DNA of 5,175 bases from Burkholderiaceae bacterium (GTDB taxonomy: Bacteria; Pseudomonadota; Gammaproteobacteria; Burkholderiales; Burkholderiaceae_C). A program made the translations under genes and the position numbers. This document shows, one piece after another, positions 1 to 5,175 of the stretch. Where the stretch lies: positions 1 to 5,175 of the forward strand of contig JAOTTZ010000162.1 in assembly GCA_029864165.1 (NCBI GenBank). The letters run 5' to 3'. The notes beneath the pieces were generated by a model. The model did not search any database. It was not told where the DNA came from and saw only the letters and a list, made by a program, of their open reading frames with translations. Position 1 is the first letter of the stretch. Every line of letters begins with the position of its first letter.

Positions 1-201
1 CTGTGTCCCATGCACGGCGAGAAACGCTTTCATGAGTGCCACCGCAATCTTGTTCGGCTCGAAGGCGACGACGGCGCCGTTGCGGCGAATGATGTGATAG
101 CCCTGATACGCGCTACCCGCGGTTGCATCTGCAACGTTAACGCGTACGGCGCCGCTGGTACTGGACAGGGTGCTGGGAGTATCGGAGACAGCTGCTTGCA
201 T
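1..201 (-). CDS. nrdA: Ribonucleoside-diphosphate reductase alpha subunit, N-terminal part (cut by window edge)
   Basis: This is the first 67 codons of the large subunit of aerobic class Ia ribonucleotide reductase, which makes deoxyribonucleotides from ribonucleoside diphosphates in the cytoplasm together with NrdB. The visible part has a low-complexity, Ser/Ala/Thr-rich head (residues 1-34) followed by the start of an ATP-cone allosteric domain: YHIIRRNGAVVAFEPNKIAV at 36-55, continuing through ALMKAFLAVHG. That pattern is typical of proteobacterial NrdA. The ATP cone binds ATP or dATP and sets overall enzyme activity. The ATG at 201-199 is supported by AAGGG at 212-208, six bases upstream, and by a plausible promoter and NrdR operator 130-175 bases upstream. 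The catalytic barrel and active-site cysteines lie outside the window, so class Ia is inferred from the N-terminus and the neighbourhood. nrdB is expected downstream but cannot be seen. Confidence 0.93.
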   Translation of the reverse strand, partial: MQAAVSDTPSTLSSTSGAVRVNVADATAGSAYQGYHIIRRNGAVVAFEPNKIAVALMKAFLAVHGTQ

Positions 202-268
202 CAGTTTCCCTTGTTGAATATCGAGTGACTGGAAAATTTGCCACCAACCCAAAGTATCACAAACAACC

Positions 269-295
269 CCGCACGCGGAACTGCTCGTGTGGCGG
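269..295 (-). other. Possible stem-loop in the nrdA leader
   Basis: Read on the minus strand, CCGC-C-ACACG, an 8-base loop (AGCAGTTC), then CGCGTGCGG can fold into a stem of about eight pairs with one bulged C and one A-C mismatch. A moderately T-rich run (GGTTGTTTGTG) follows. It lies in the predicted nrdA 5' leader, about 65-95 bases before the ATG. It could be a weak attenuator, a terminator for read-through from the ampD operon, or chance pairing in GC-rich DNA. No energy calculation was made. Confidence 0.25.
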
Positions 296-330
296 CAAAC
301 AAATCTTGGCCCATACGCTTTGCATAAGAA

Positions 331-346
331 ACACTATATCTGGTGT
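331..346. promoter_or_regulatory. NrdR box, strong copy
   Basis: The 16-mer ACACTATATCTGGTGT closely fits the known NrdR operator (ACAC, A/T-rich core, GTGT). NrdR is the ATP-cone and zinc-ribbon repressor of bacterial ribonucleotide reductase genes and binds pairs of such boxes cooperatively. Here the box covers the predicted -10 element of nrdA. A second copy lies three helical turns away. The nrdR gene itself is not in the window. Confidence 0.88.
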
Positions 347-361
347 TGAACTACTGTTCAA
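333..361 (-). promoter_or_regulatory. nrdA promoter, sigma-70 type
   Basis: On the minus strand TTGAAC (361-356) is a -35 element matching TTGACA at the first four positions. A 17-base spacer follows, then TATAGT (338-333), a -10 element with five of six matches to TATAAT. Transcription would start near position 326 and give a leader of about 125 bases before the nrdA ATG. The -10 lies inside the left NrdR box and the -35 abuts the right one, which fits repression by NrdR. The prediction rests on sequence match and context only. Confidence 0.7.
346..361. repeat. Perfect inverted repeat across the nrdA -35 region
   Basis: TTGAAC-TACT-GTTCAA is a perfect 6-base inverted repeat with a 4-base centre. 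It fills the space between the two NrdR boxes and contains the -35 hexamer in its right arm as read here. Its core, GAAC-N4-GTTC, has the layout of the LexA (SOS) box of Gram-positive bacteria, whereas betaproteobacterial LexA normally uses CTGT-N8-ACAG. It may be an operator for another repressor or a by-product of the promoter sequence. Its function is not known to me. Confidence 0.5.
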
Positions 362-482
362 GCACTACAGGTAGCGTAACACGTTTCCAAACCACACAAG
401 GGCACCCTGACCGCATTGGACCTTGACGTTGGAAAACAAGGCGACGCGTAACGGCGGCGCGAACCGCATGCGCTGGCCACAT
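351..482 (-). CDS. Possible small ORF of 43 codons after ampD, unrecognised
   Basis: The product is not recognised. A strong ribosome binding site, GGAGG (493-489), starts four bases after the ampD stop and lies six bases from the ATG at 482-480. An in-frame ATG at 488-486 is too close to the site to be the better start. The ORF runs 43 codons to TAG at 353-351. The predicted peptide is basic, with several Arg and Val residues and a CPC motif at 27-29, and has no clear signal peptide or membrane segment. It would sit last in the pilS-pilR-ampD transcript. Its 3' end runs through the right NrdR box and the -35 of nrdA, so those bases are constrained for another reason. The same frame continues upstream as an open frame antiparallel in use to nothing real, only a shadow of ampD. 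It may be chance; the ribosome binding site is the only positive evidence. Confidence 0.22.
   Translation of the reverse strand: MWPAHAVRAAVTRRLVFQRQGPMRSGCPCVVWKRVTLPVVLEQ
362..377. promoter_or_regulatory. NrdR box, second and weaker copy
   Basis: GCACTACAGGTAGCGT matches the neighbouring strong NrdR box at 10 of 16 positions and keeps the outer CACTA and G-GT parts. The two boxes are separated by 15 bases, so their centres are 31 bases apart, about three turns of the helix, as in known NrdR operators that use two tandem boxes. It lies just upstream of the predicted nrdA -35. Spacing is the main argument, because the core is less A/T-rich than the consensus. Confidence 0.7.
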
Positions 483-496
483 TCGCATCCTCCGTT

Positions 497-1141
497 TCAA
501 TAACGCCGTGGGTCGGCTTGGCCTAGCGCATTGCCTGCCCGTTCTGGGCCGGCCACCACGACCTCGGGGAAGAACCGCGCGGGCCAATCCAGCAGCGTTA
601 TCAGCCGCAACCACTCGAACCCCACGCCGGGGTCTTGCTTGCGGCCCGGGGCCACATGCTCGTGGCCGGCCACGCCGCTGATGGGGTAGCGCCGAGCCAG
701 GGCCTTGAGAACTTCCGACAGGCAAACGTATTGAGCCGGCTCGAAGCGTTCGCCTTCCATGCCCTCTAGTTCTATACCTACCGAGTAGTCGTTGCAGTTC
801 TCGCGTCCTCGCCACGCAGAGGCTCCGGCGTGCCAAGCACGCTCGTCACAACCGACAAACTGCAGCAGTTCACCATCTCGTCGCACCACGAAGTGCGCCG
901 ACACTTTGATCTCGCGAATGCTTTGAAAGTAAGGGTCCGCCTCCCAATCCAAGCAATTGGTGAAGAGGTGTTCGATTTCATTGCCACCGTAACGGCCGGG
1001 CGGCAGGCTGATCGAATGGATCAGCGCCAGCTCGACTTCAATCCCCGCCGGACGTTCACCCCGGTTCGGCGAACTGCACCGGCGCGCCCCAGCAAACCAG
1101 CCGCCGCTGGCCCACTCGCCGCGCCGCGACCGGCTTTTCAT
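497..1141 (-). CDS. ampD: 1,6-anhydro-N-acetylmuramyl-L-alanine amidase AmpD
   Basis: AmpD is a cytoplasmic zinc amidase that cuts the bond between anhydro-MurNAc and L-alanine in muropeptides taken up during peptidoglycan recycling. In species with AmpR and AmpC, its loss raises beta-lactamase. The 214-residue protein carries the amidase_2 fold: zinc ligand His42 in ALIHSISLP, the stretch [10 protein letters not shown] (81-90), AWHAG (102-106), catalytic Glu124 in VGIELEG, and [14 protein letters not shown] (159-172) with zinc ligands His160 and Asp170 and catalytic Lys168. These assignments follow Escherichia coli AmpD residues 34, 116, 154, 162 and 164. It is about 30 residues longer than the E. 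coli protein (183), with extra residues at both ends. There is no signal peptide, which fits AmpD and argues against a periplasmic amidase. The ATG overlaps the pilR stop as ATGA and no Shine-Dalgarno sequence is visible, so translation is probably coupled to pilR. Confidence 0.95.
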   Translation of the reverse strand: MKSRSRRGEWASGGWFAGARRCSSPNRGERPAGIEVELALIHSISLPPGRYGGNEIEHLFTNCLDWEADPYFQSIREIKVSAHFVVRRDGELLQFVGCDERAWHAGASAWRGRENCNDYSVGIELEGMEGERFEPAQYVCLSEVLKALARRYPISGVAGHEHVAPGRKQDPGVGFEWLRLITLLDWPARFFPEVVVAGPERAGNALGQADPRRY

Positions 1142-2676
1142 GCAGTGTCGGGGCCAATACCATCGCCACCCACGGCCACGTTCAAACGGGCCATGCGGTA
1201 ACGCATCTGACGCAAAGACAAACCGAGGCTCAAACCTGCGGCTGTGCGGTTGTAGCGGTAGCGTTCCAGCGCTCGTACAAGAATATCGCGCTCAACAGCG
1301 TCGAGGTAATTCGCCAGGTCTTTAGGTAGCGGCGCCTCGACGGTGGCTGCGCCCCCCGTCCCGACCGCCGCAGAGCCCGGCGAATCGGTCTTGGTTCGAA
1401 TCGCTTGCGGCTCCGGCGCCTCGATATCGCCAAAGCCGGAGTCGGGCAAGTCAAGGTCCGCGACATCGATCTCTTCGCTGCCCGACAATGCCACTGCACG
1501 GTGCAACAGATTTTCGAGCTCGCGCACGTTACCCGGAAACGCATACCGCCGCAGGTGCAAATCTGCCTGCGGCGTCAAACGCGGTGGCGGCGTCACACCG
1601 GCTTCTTGCGCGATACGGTTCAGCGCACTTTGGGCGATAGCCGGCAAGTCTTCAAGGCGCTCACGCAACGGCGGCACCGTGATCTGGATGACATTCAACC
1701 GGTAGTACAAATCCTGGCGAAAGCGCTGCGCCTGCACCTCGGCACCCAAGTCTTTGTGCGTGGCGCTCAGGATGCGGACGTTGATAGGCGTCTCGGTGAC
1801 CGCGCCCACTGGCCGCACCGCACGTTCTTGAATCACACGCAGCAGCTTGGACTGCATGGCCAATGGCAAGTCTCCAATCTCGTCGAGAAACAGCGTACCA
1901 CCGTTAGCAGCTTGGAAAAAACCCTCGCGATCGTCGGCCGCACCGGTGAAAGCCCCTTTGCGGTAGCCAAAGAACTCGGCTTCGAGCAGGTGTTCGGGGA
2001 TCGCACTGCAGTTGACGGCGACAAACGGATACCCACCTCGGGAGCTGACCTCGTGCACGGCCCGCGCCACCAGTTCCTTGCCGGTACCCGACTCGCCGGT
2101 GATCAGCACCGGCGCCATGCTGCGTGCCACCTTGTCGATCAGCCCCCGCACTTGCTGTATGGCAGTGGATCTTCCAGCCATGCGCTTCAACGCCGCGCTC
2201 ACGGGGGCTGGGCTGGTGGCAGCCGAACGCGGTGACCTGGACGGCGTCAGGCCATTCTCTGAAGGCAGGCTGGCCGGCACCATCGTCGGTACCGTCGCCG
2301 CGCTGCGTCCGAGCGCCGACGCCACGACCGCCCGAAACTGCTTCAAGTCCACCGGTTTGGTGAGGTAGTCGTAAGCACCGGCCTTCAGCGCCTCGACCGC
2401 GTTCTCGGCCGAGCCATAAGCGGTGATCACGATCGCCTTCTCGGCGCGCCCAGACTCTTCAAGTCGGCCCAGCAGGTCCAGCCCTGTGCCATCGGGCAGC
2501 CGCATGTCGGTGATCACCAGGCTGAAACTGCGGTCTTGTAAGTGCTGCAAAGCTTCCTCAACACTGCTCGCAGTCTCGATATCGTAGCCCTCGCGCAGCA
2601 GTGTCAATTCGTACAAAGTGCGCAGGTCAGGCTCATCGTCGACCACCAACAGGCTGAACTGAGACGCGCGGGTCAT
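1138..2676 (-). CDS. pilR: Sigma-54-dependent response regulator, PilR/NtrC type
   Basis: This 512-residue transcription activator partners the PilS-type kinase encoded just upstream. A receiver domain (about 7-122) has acidic residues Asp13 and Asp14, phospho-acceptor Asp57 in LVITD, Thr85 and Lys107. A Ser/Pro-rich linker (about 125-165) leads to the AAA+ domain (about 167-400) with Walker A GESGTGKE (194-201), the sigma-54 contact loop GAFTGA (241-246), Walker B TLFLDE (261-266), RQDLYYRL (320-327) and FPGNVREL (380-387). A second linker (410-455) precedes a Fis-type helix-turn-helix (about 462-500, [20 protein letters not shown]). Both linkers are long, so the protein exceeds Pseudomonas PilR (about 445). 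ATG 2676-2674 is chosen because the receiver domain begins at once; 84 upstream in-frame codons would overlap pilS and show no domain. The Shine-Dalgarno is weak. In Pseudomonas PilR activates pilA; the target here is not visible, so the pil name denotes family. Confidence 0.92.
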   Translation of the reverse strand: MTRASQFSLLVVDDEPDLRTLYELTLLREGYDIETASSVEEALQHLQDRSFSLVITDMRLPDGTGLDLLGRLEESGRAEKAIVITAYGSAENAVEALKAGAYDYLTKPVDLKQFRAVVASALGRSAATVPTMVPASLPSENGLTPSRSPRSAATSPAPVSAALKRMAGRSTAIQQVRGLIDKVARSMAPVLITGESGTGKELVARAVHEVSSRGGYPFVAVNCSAIPEHLLEAEFFGYRKGAFTGAADDREGFFQAANGGTLFLDEIGDLPLAMQSKLLRVIQERAVRPVGAVTETPINVRILSATHKDLGAEVQAQRFRQDLYYRLNVIQITVPPLRERLEDLPAIAQSALNRIAQEAGVTPPPRLTPQADLHLRRYAFPGNVRELENLLHRAVALSGSEEIDVADLDLPDSGFGDIEAPEPQAIRTKTDSPGSAAVGTGGAATVEAPLPKDLANYLDAVERDILVRALERYRYNRTAAGLSLGLSLRQMRYRMARLNVAVGGDGIGPDTA

Positions 2677-2693
2677 AAGGTCGGAGAACTCAT
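2673..2693 (-). other. Six-codon minicistron bridging pilS and pilR
   Basis: Between the pilS stop and the pilR start, an ATG (2693-2691) overlaps the pilS TGA as ATGA, reads MSSPTL, and ends at a TGA (2675-2673) that overlaps the pilR ATG as ATGA. A ribosome finishing pilS could in principle restart here and be delivered to the pilR start, which has no good Shine-Dalgarno sequence. The reading frame is directly visible; a role in coupling is inference, and so short a frame can arise by chance. Confidence 0.3.
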
Positions 2694-4699
2694 ATGTCAA
2701 CGTGCTCTTGCCGGGACTGCGCAACATCGATCGCCTGGCGGCGCATCGTGACCGAAAATTCGTTGCGCAAAGCCTCGCTGCCAGGCCGCAGCCGGTACTC
2801 GATGCGCGCACCGTAACGCTCGCACAGCTCGCGGCAAATATACAAGCCCAGCCCAGTGCCTCGGCTGCGCGTAGAGAAAAAAGGCTCGAACAGATGGCGT
2901 TCCACATCCGGCGTGATCGGCTCACCATCGCTGACTACGCTCAGCGTGGCCTCGCGCTCGTTCTTGCCGTGCAAGCGCAACCGCACCGCGCCGTCTTGGC
3001 CACTGCAGTGGCGCAGCGCATTGTCTAGCAAATTGATCAACACGCGGCGTAAATGTTCCTCGTCGAACACAACACCGACGGGCTCGGCAGGAACGTCGAT
3101 TTGCAAAACACTTCGAGCAGCTTGACTGTTCAGCGCCAAATCGCCAGCGCGTGCCCATTCGCTGCATCCGGCCGCTATATGCGCACTCGCGTTGATCACT
3201 CGCGCCTCTTGCACCGAGCCGGGCGCCACCTCCATCACATCGTCGACAATCCGTTTGAGCCGTTCGACATTGTCAGCCACCATCTTAGTGAGCTGTCGTT
3301 GCTCGGGGTTGGCAGCGTCTTCCTGCATCAGCGCGTTCGCCTGCGCGATGGCCGCGAGGGGGTTGCGCAGCTCGTGTGCAATCCCCGCTGACACCCGGCC
3401 CATGGCGGCTAATTTTTCTTGCCGCGTACGCGCCTGCACGCTACGCACATCTTCCAGAAACAGCACGCAGAACTCCTCGCTTGCGCCCAGTTCAGGTCGC
3501 CGGGTGAAGCGTACACGAACCCGCAGCGTGCGCGACAAGCCGGGCTCGAAGTCCAGTACCACGTCGCGGCCTGTCTCGGGCCAGAGCGACTCGGTAAACG
3601 CTCGTTCAACGGTTTTGACCAGGGCATCCCAAGCCGCAAAGTCGCTCAATGGAAAAGGCGCTTGATGACTCAGGCCGCGGGGAACCAACAGCGCGCGCGC
3701 TGCGGGGTTGGCAGCACGTACGCGGCCCCGGCGATCGACGACCAGCACACCGTCCTGCATTTCTTCAATCACCAGCCGATTCAGCCGCGCTTGCTGGCGC
3801 GCCAGTTCCAAGCTATCACGGGCGGTCATTTCCCCGCGCGCCAGTCTTCCGGCCAGCTCGCTGGCCAGCACCGTGATGACAAAAAACCCACTGCCGGCCA
3901 GCCCCGCCTGTGTCATCAACAGCATCGCGTCGCCGCCCTTCAACACCGCCAGCCACGCCAAACCCAGCAAAGCCAGCGTGATGCCGGCCGATGTTGCCAA
4001 CGCGATCAGCCGCGGCGTCAGTACCCCCGCCATCAGCACCGGCAACACCAGCAGTGGCACGTAGTTCAGGTCCGAAACGGGGGTCAGCACGTGCAAGGCG
4101 ACGAAACAGACGATATCCGTGCCTATCGTCGCTAGCCACTGCGGGCCGCGCAGCGGCGACAACGGCCGCGGGATCGCCAAACGCCGAAAGCGCGGCAACA
4201 CCCACATGCCGGCCGACAGCGCGGCATACAGCAAAGCCAGCAACAACGTCGACAGGCGGGGCTTGACCCCTAACAGGGCCGACGCCACCAGCGCCAACAA
4301 CAATAGTGCGCCTAGAGCGGCGCGCGCCGCAATGAACGACAGATAGATTCTTTCGAAGGCGGTGTGTCCGGCGCCGGCAATGCGCGACGGGTGTCGCGAA
4401 GAAGCTCGGCCATCGGAGGTCGCAGCCGACTCATCGTCCACCACCCCCTCCAAGCGCGATTGAGCGTCTTCGGCCCAGGCGGCCCCATGCCCTGGCGAGT
4501 CTGGCGACTCGGCAGCAACGCCAAACCACGATTCGTCAACCGCCGGCCGAGGCGCCGACCGCCGCTCTCGCGAACGCCTTTCGCCAGTACGGTGATCCTG
4601 TGGCCGATCGGGCGATTGAGTTTGCGCCCGCGTCACCGGAGGAACCGGAGCGGGTATCGGTGGCTGGCCTACGTCCGTCTCTAATGCGCGGTCGCTCAT
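2690..4699 (-). CDS. pilS: Membrane sensor histidine kinase, PilS type
   Basis: This 669-residue inner-membrane kinase should phosphorylate the PilR-type regulator encoded 13 bases downstream. Residues 1-115 are hydrophilic, Pro/Arg/Ser-rich and probably disordered. Six membrane segments follow (roughly 118-144, 149-168, 188-207, 211-228, 230-253, 258-282), then a PAS-like domain (about 305-420, [16 protein letters not shown]), a HisKA domain with phospho-acceptor His442 in [10 protein letters not shown], and an ATPase domain with N box [10 protein letters not shown] (555-564), F box FEPFFST (604-610) and G2 box GTGLGLYI (614-621). The G1 box reads SDGEPI (590-595): the usual adenine-contacting Asp is Ser590 and the second Gly is Pro594. 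It is longer than Pseudomonas PilS (about 530), mostly at the N-terminus. The ATG overlaps the upstream stop as ATGA, which favours this start over an in-frame ATG 41 codons earlier that would overlap most of the preceding gene. Pseudomonas PilS senses pilin in the membrane; the signal here is unknown. Confidence 0.9.
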   Translation of the reverse strand: MSDRALETDVGQPPIPAPVPPVTRAQTQSPDRPQDHRTGERRSRERRSAPRPAVDESWFGVAAESPDSPGHGAAWAEDAQSRLEGVVDDESAATSDGRASSRHPSRIAGAGHTAFERIYLSFIAARAALGALLLLALVASALLGVKPRLSTLLLALLYAALSAGMWVLPRFRRLAIPRPLSPLRGPQWLATIGTDIVCFVALHVLTPVSDLNYVPLLVLPVLMAGVLTPRLIALATSAGITLALLGLAWLAVLKGGDAMLLMTQAGLAGSGFFVITVLASELAGRLARGEMTARDSLELARQQARLNRLVIEEMQDGVLVVDRRGRVRAANPAARALLVPRGLSHQAPFPLSDFAAWDALVKTVERAFTESLWPETGRDVVLDFEPGLSRTLRVRVRFTRRPELGASEEFCVLFLEDVRSVQARTRQEKLAAMGRVSAGIAHELRNPLAAIAQANALMQEDAANPEQRQLTKMVADNVERLKRIVDDVMEVAPGSVQEARVINASAHIAAGCSEWARAGDLALNSQAARSVLQIDVPAEPVGVVFDEEHLRRVLINLLDNALRHCSGQDGAVRLRLHGKNEREATLSVVSDGEPITPDVERHLFEPFFSTRSRGTGLGLYICRELCERYGARIEYRLRPGSEALRNEFSVTMRRQAIDVAQSRQEHVDI

Positions 4700-4950
4700 T
4701 TCGGGATCGGCCCCTCTGGGGACGCTTGCTCGAATATCGAGCGGTGTGCCTCGCAACAGAACACAGCGCCGCGCCCCGGCAAAGTCTCGCTGCGCGGAAG
4801 ATGGATGCCGCATTGCGCACAAGCCACCACCTCCTCATGCGGTGGCCGTGATGCGCGTTGAACCGACTCACGCTTAGACAATACGCGGCCACCGCTGCGG
4901 GCCAACCACAGCACGGCGAAAACCACGACCACGAGCAATAAATACTTCAT
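4696..4950 (-). CDS. PP0621-family protein, small membrane-anchored with Cys/His motif
   Basis: This 84-residue protein is of unknown function and resembles the family called PP0621 after a Pseudomonas putida locus. Residues 2-17 (KYLLLVVVVFAVLWLA) form one N-terminal hydrophobic segment that should anchor it in the inner membrane. The rest carries CAQCGIHLP (44-52) and FCCEAHR (64-70), whose Cys44, Cys47, Cys65, Cys66 and His69 could bind a metal such as zinc. Metal binding is inference from the pattern. It starts one base after the stop of the cytochrome c assembly gene, with a G-rich stretch before the ATG, and its stop overlaps the pilS start as ATGA. An in-frame frame open up to position 5103 is an overlap with the preceding gene and has no sensible protein content. 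The same neighbour order is, as I recall, common in Burkholderiales, so the protein may serve the kinase or the membrane complex upstream, but nothing here proves it. Confidence 0.85.
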   Translation of the reverse strand: MKYLLLVVVVFAVLWLARSGGRVLSKRESVQRASRPPHEEVVACAQCGIHLPRSETLPGRGAVFCCEAHRSIFEQASPEGPIPK

Positions 4951-4951
4951 G

Positions 4952-5175
4952 TCAAGCCCCCGGTGGACGCTGCAGCACCACTTCCCAAACAAACCGTGAA
5001 CCCGCATACGCCAGCAAGAGCAAAACTGCCCCAGCGTATAGCCAACGCATCGCGCGTCGCCCACGCCAGCCAAAGGCGTGACGGCCGGCCAACAATCCCG
5101 CAAAAACCACCCAACTCAGCGTTGAGAACACCGTTTTGTGGTCCCATCGCCAGGGGGCAGCAAAAGACCAGCCTA
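4952..5175 (-). CDS. CcsA/YpjD-type cytochrome c assembly membrane protein, C-terminal part (cut by window edge)
   Basis: The last 73 complete codons of a membrane protein read in the frame whose first full codon is 5173-5171 and whose TGA is 4954-4952. The segment contains WDHKTVFSTLSWVVFAGLLA (10-29), a histidine followed by a transmembrane helix, then GWRGRRAMRWLYAGAVLLLL (35-54) and LAYAGSRFVWEVVL (54-67), a second helix and a short cytoplasmic or periplasmic tail. His-Lys-x-Val-x-Ser, GWRGRR and AYxGSR are hallmarks of the C-terminus of the YpjD/HemX/CcsA group. In CcsA proteins the conserved histidines bind heme during cytochrome c maturation; in YpjD-like members the role is less clear. 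The N-terminal part lies beyond the right edge. In related genomes ffh often lies further upstream on the opposite side, which cannot be checked here. It has no start codon inside the window and is therefore easily missed. Confidence 0.88.
   Translation of the reverse strand, partial: GWSFAAPWRWDHKTVFSTLSWVVFAGLLAGRHAFGWRGRRAMRWLYAGAVLLLLAYAGSRFVWEVVLQRPPGA

Noticed and set aside
10..228. Plus-strand open frame at the left edge
   Set aside because: It is antisense to the clear NrdA N-terminus and runs through its ribosome binding site.
299..314. Possible third NrdR box 32 bases to the left of the strong one
   Set aside because: The spacing is suitable but the sequence (ACAAATCTTGGCCCAT) lacks the GTGT half and matches poorly.
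319..327. DnaA-box-like sequence (minus strand TTATGCAAA) near the nrdA promoter
   Set aside because: It differs by one base from TTATNCACA. DnaA boxes occur before nrdA in Escherichia coli, but a single imperfect 9-mer is likely by chance and no second site is seen.
483..836. Upstream part of the minus-strand frame that continues into the small ORF after ampD
   Set aside because: It overlaps ampD in another frame and gives an Arg/Gly/Pro-rich shadow product. Only the part after GGAGG (start at 482) was kept as a weak candidate.
830..1201. Plus-strand open frame of 123 codons
   Set aside because: It is antisense to ampD and the end of pilR and has no recognisable content.
1405..2235. Long plus-strand open frame of 276 codons
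   Set aside because: It is antisense to the AAA+ part of pilR, which has all its motifs on the minus strand. The plus-strand product is rich in Arg, His and Gln with no recognisable domain, as expected of a shadow frame in GC-rich DNA.
2677..2928. 84-codon N-terminal extension of pilR
   Set aside because: It would overlap the end of pilS, carries no receiver-domain sequence, and the receiver domain begins immediately after the ATG at 2676.
3419..4135. Plus-strand open frame of 238 codons
   Set aside because: It is antisense to the membrane and PAS part of pilS. The predicted protein is Gln/His/Arg-rich and repetitive, and no ribosome binding site or domain supports it.
4700..4822. 41-codon N-terminal extension of pilS
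   Set aside because: It would overlap about half of the PP0621-family gene, whereas the ATG at 4699 makes an ATGA joint like the one at pilR/ampD.
1..5175. Mobile elements, CRISPR arrays, tRNA or rRNA genes, integration sites
   Set aside because: No transposase, integrase, spaced direct repeats, cloverleaf or rRNA-like sequence was seen, and the genes cover nearly all of the window outside 202-496.

Overview
The window is GC-rich bacterial chromosome. All supported genes read on the minus strand, so transcription runs from the right edge to the left. Gene order and protein sequences point to a betaproteobacterium of the order Burkholderiales, probably near Alcaligenaceae/Bordetella. In transcription order the window holds the 3' end of a CcsA/YpjD-type cytochrome c assembly membrane protein, a small membrane-anchored cysteine-rich PP0621-family protein, a PilS-type histidine kinase, a PilR-type sigma-54 response regulator, AmpD, an intergenic control region, and the first 67 codons of nrdA. 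The taxonomic call is inference from remembered neighbourhoods; no search was run.

Right part (about 1138-5175). Five genes are packed like one operon. One base separates the ccsA-like stop from the PP0621-family start. PP0621/pilS and pilR/ampD each share a 4-base ATGA overlap. pilS and pilR are 13 bases apart, and that gap holds a six-codon minicistron with an ATGA junction at each end. PilS and PilR form a membrane sensor and sigma-54 activator pair with the key catalytic motifs present, though the PilS G1 box is altered. AmpD has its zinc ligands and catalytic residues and would act in peptidoglycan recycling in the cytoplasm.

Left part (1-496). The gap between ampD and nrdA contains a clear control region for ribonucleotide reductase. 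A sigma-70-like promoter (TTGAAC, 17-base spacer, TATAGT) is covered by two NrdR-box-like 16-mers whose centres are 31 bases apart. A perfect inverted repeat (TTGAAC-N4-GTTCAA) lies between them and contains the -35 element. A leader of roughly 125 bases with one possible hairpin then leads to a good ribosome binding site and the nrdA ATG. A 43-codon ORF with a strong GGAGG site starts just after ampD and ends inside this promoter; whether it is translated is unknown.

Overall this looks like conserved Burkholderiales chromosome, not an accessory island. I see no mobile element, CRISPR array, tRNA or rRNA. The items most worth a second look are the compact nrdA operator, the pilS/pilR junction, the long disordered N-terminus and altered G1 box of PilS, and the small ORF after ampD.
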